From assembly GCA_900550105.1 (NCBI GenBank), contig URQW01000015.1, positions 1-50,633 of the forward strand: a stretch of 50,633 bases of DNA. Direction: 5' to 3'. Below, one piece after another: positions 49,909 through 50,633 of this stretch. The translations under genes were made by a program, and so were the position numbers. The first letter of the stretch is position 1, and the number at the start of each line of letters is the position of its first letter. The DNA comes from an uncultured Pelosinus sp. Lineage in GTDB: Bacteria > Bacillota > Negativicutes > UMGS1260. The notes beneath the pieces are model-generated. The model had not been told where the DNA came from. It worked only from the letters and a program-made list of their open reading frames with translations, and made no database searches.

Positions 49909-50633
49909 TCACTCGCCGATTTTTAGTTGATAAATTCGATTGGCATTGTCAAAAAATACTTTTTCGTGATGTTTCTCGGGAATAATCTGTGCTACGAACT
50001 CAATATAATCAGTTAAATTTGCTAAAGGCCAGTCTGTACCAAACATAAATTGATCATAATCATCTAGGTATTCGAGCCAAGTTTTAAAGAGTTCTATATA
50101 CCCGTGCTTTTTCGCAAAAAACTTGGGCAAACTGGCTATTTTCCCTTCTAAAATTCCTGAAAGATCGGCCGCTACATTTTTATTTTTCTCCATAACCGCA
50201 ATGGCATCAACAAGCCAAGGATTTCCCAAATGGCACATAACAAACTGCACCTCAGGATAACGGACTGCCGCCTCATCCAAAACCATGGGATGGCTATATT
50301 TTAATAAGGCATTACTTGTAGCAGTTAATCCCGTATGAACCGCCACCGGCTTTCTATAGGCCCTCGCCAATTCGTAAAAAGGATCCACAATTGTATCGTA
50401 AATATAAAAATGATTATAGCCAGGATAGAGCTTAATACCGACACAATTTTCTCGTTGTAAGTGTTTTTCCACTAAATCCGCTTGCGCTTTCACTTCTTTC
50501 GGATTAAAACAATTGCTATCAAGGCCAATGCAGTAGCGAAGATAGCTGGGATAATGATGCTCCGTCAATTCTAAGCTGCGGTTTCCCATGACAACACCGC
50601 AAACAATATTGTTTTTTATGTATTGTTCTTGTA
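49909..50633 (-). CDS. Amidohydrolase-2 family metal-dependent hydrolase, N-terminus cut by window edge
   Basis: At least 240 residues. GIKLYPGYNHFYIYD, KPVAVHTGLTATS, PEVQFVMCHLGNPWLVDA and the C-terminal FGTDWPLANLTDY are the TIM-barrel metal-ligand regions (His in HTG and CHLG, Asp in GTDWP) of the amidohydrolase-2 family. The frame stays open to base 50633 (upstream codons QEQYIKNNIVCGVV), so the ATG at 50589 is probably internal and the N-terminal HxH metal motif lies outside. Substrate unknown. Confidence 0.88.
   Translation of the reverse strand, partial: QEQYIKNNIVCGVVMGNRSLELTEHHYPSYLRYCIGLDSNCFNPKEVKAQADLVEKHLQRENCVGIKLYPGYNHFYIYDTIVDPFYELARAYRKPVAVHTGLTATSNALLKYSHPMVLDEAAVRYPEVQFVMCHLGNPWLVDAIAVMEKNKNVAADLSGILEGKIASLPKFFAKKHGYIELFKTWLEYLDDYDQFMFGTDWPLANLTDYIEFVAQIIPEKHHEKVFFDNANRIYQLKIGE

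Noticed and set aside
1..50633. tRNA, rRNA, CRISPR arrays, IS elements, prophage
   Set aside because: I read for cloverleaf cores, regularly spaced repeats and transposase or integrase motifs and saw none; a covariance-model scan could still find a diverged RNA.

Overview
The window reads as chromosomal housekeeping and signalling DNA from an anaerobic Firmicute, most likely a diderm one of the Negativicutes (Sporomusa/Pelosinus type). This is inference. In favour: Firmicute gene orders (thiL-tsaE-tsaB-rimI-tsaD; acpS-nnrDE-ndoAI-ndoA), a CIRCE-controlled groESL operon, strong AGGAGG ribosome sites, abundant intrinsic terminators, and a 2-oxoacid:ferredoxin oxidoreductase. An RND pump with a lipoprotein adaptor implies an outer membrane. 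I see no tRNA, rRNA, IS element, prophage or CRISPR array. Most genes are on the minus strand.

Layout. 1-820: groEL (cut by the window edge) and groES behind a perfect CIRCE. 878-2937: an ANTAR response regulator with its HisKA_2 kinase (EutVW/PdtaSR type). 3047-6857: the t6A tRNA-modification genes with rimI and thiL. 7051-12682: alr convergent with the cell-wall genes gerM and amidase, the EndoA toxin-antitoxin pair, NAD(P)HX repair and acpS. 12819-16486: ferritin, a sugar-epimerase-like protein and an OPT transporter. 16692-20337: a c-di-GMP block with three HD-GYP-type proteins and a lone receiver. 20470-24941: LysR, P5C dehydrogenase, a glutamate-synthase-like FMN protein and a 70-aa Cys protein. 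24997-29996: an RMD1-family protein, korABCD and a PAS-GGDEF diguanylate cyclase. 30150-31893: a thiamin-salvage operon (thiW-thiM) behind two tandem thiamin-type RNA elements. 31970-37443: a CheA-like membrane kinase, its CheY-like partner and a chemoreceptor. 37551-42482: an RND efflux operon and a TetR gene broken by an in-frame TGA. 42498-45851: a NimA-like protein, mobB, moeA and a second MoeA/MogA-like protein. 45932-50633: an EamA transporter, an aminotransferase, an XRE-cupin regulator, a YbaK editing protein, a YdcZ transporter and a partial amidohydrolase.

The strongest unusual signal is at 30388-30541. Downstream of a normal TPP riboswitch with its own terminator lies a second RNA that keeps the pyrimidine-sensing half of the TPP aptamer (CTGAGA) but has lost the pyrophosphate-sensing P4/P5 arm. 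Its 3' hairpin strand can pair with a segment that otherwise masks the thiW ribosome site. It looks like a second, translational riboswitch with a different ligand, possibly HMP, HMP-PP or thiamin. Other points worth a look are the nonsense codon in tetR, a large dyad with outward-facing promoter-like sequences beside it, a possible small RNA at 4096-4229, and the dyad in the amidase leader.

Starts were moved from the longest open frame to the codon with a proper ribosome site for rimI, ndoAI, acpS, the epimerase, the last HD-GYP gene, korD, the CheA-like kinase, the NimA-like gene, both moeA genes, the EamA gene, the aminotransferase and ybaK. The only stretch above 300 bp without a protein gene is 29997-30548; it holds the thi promoter and the two RNA elements.
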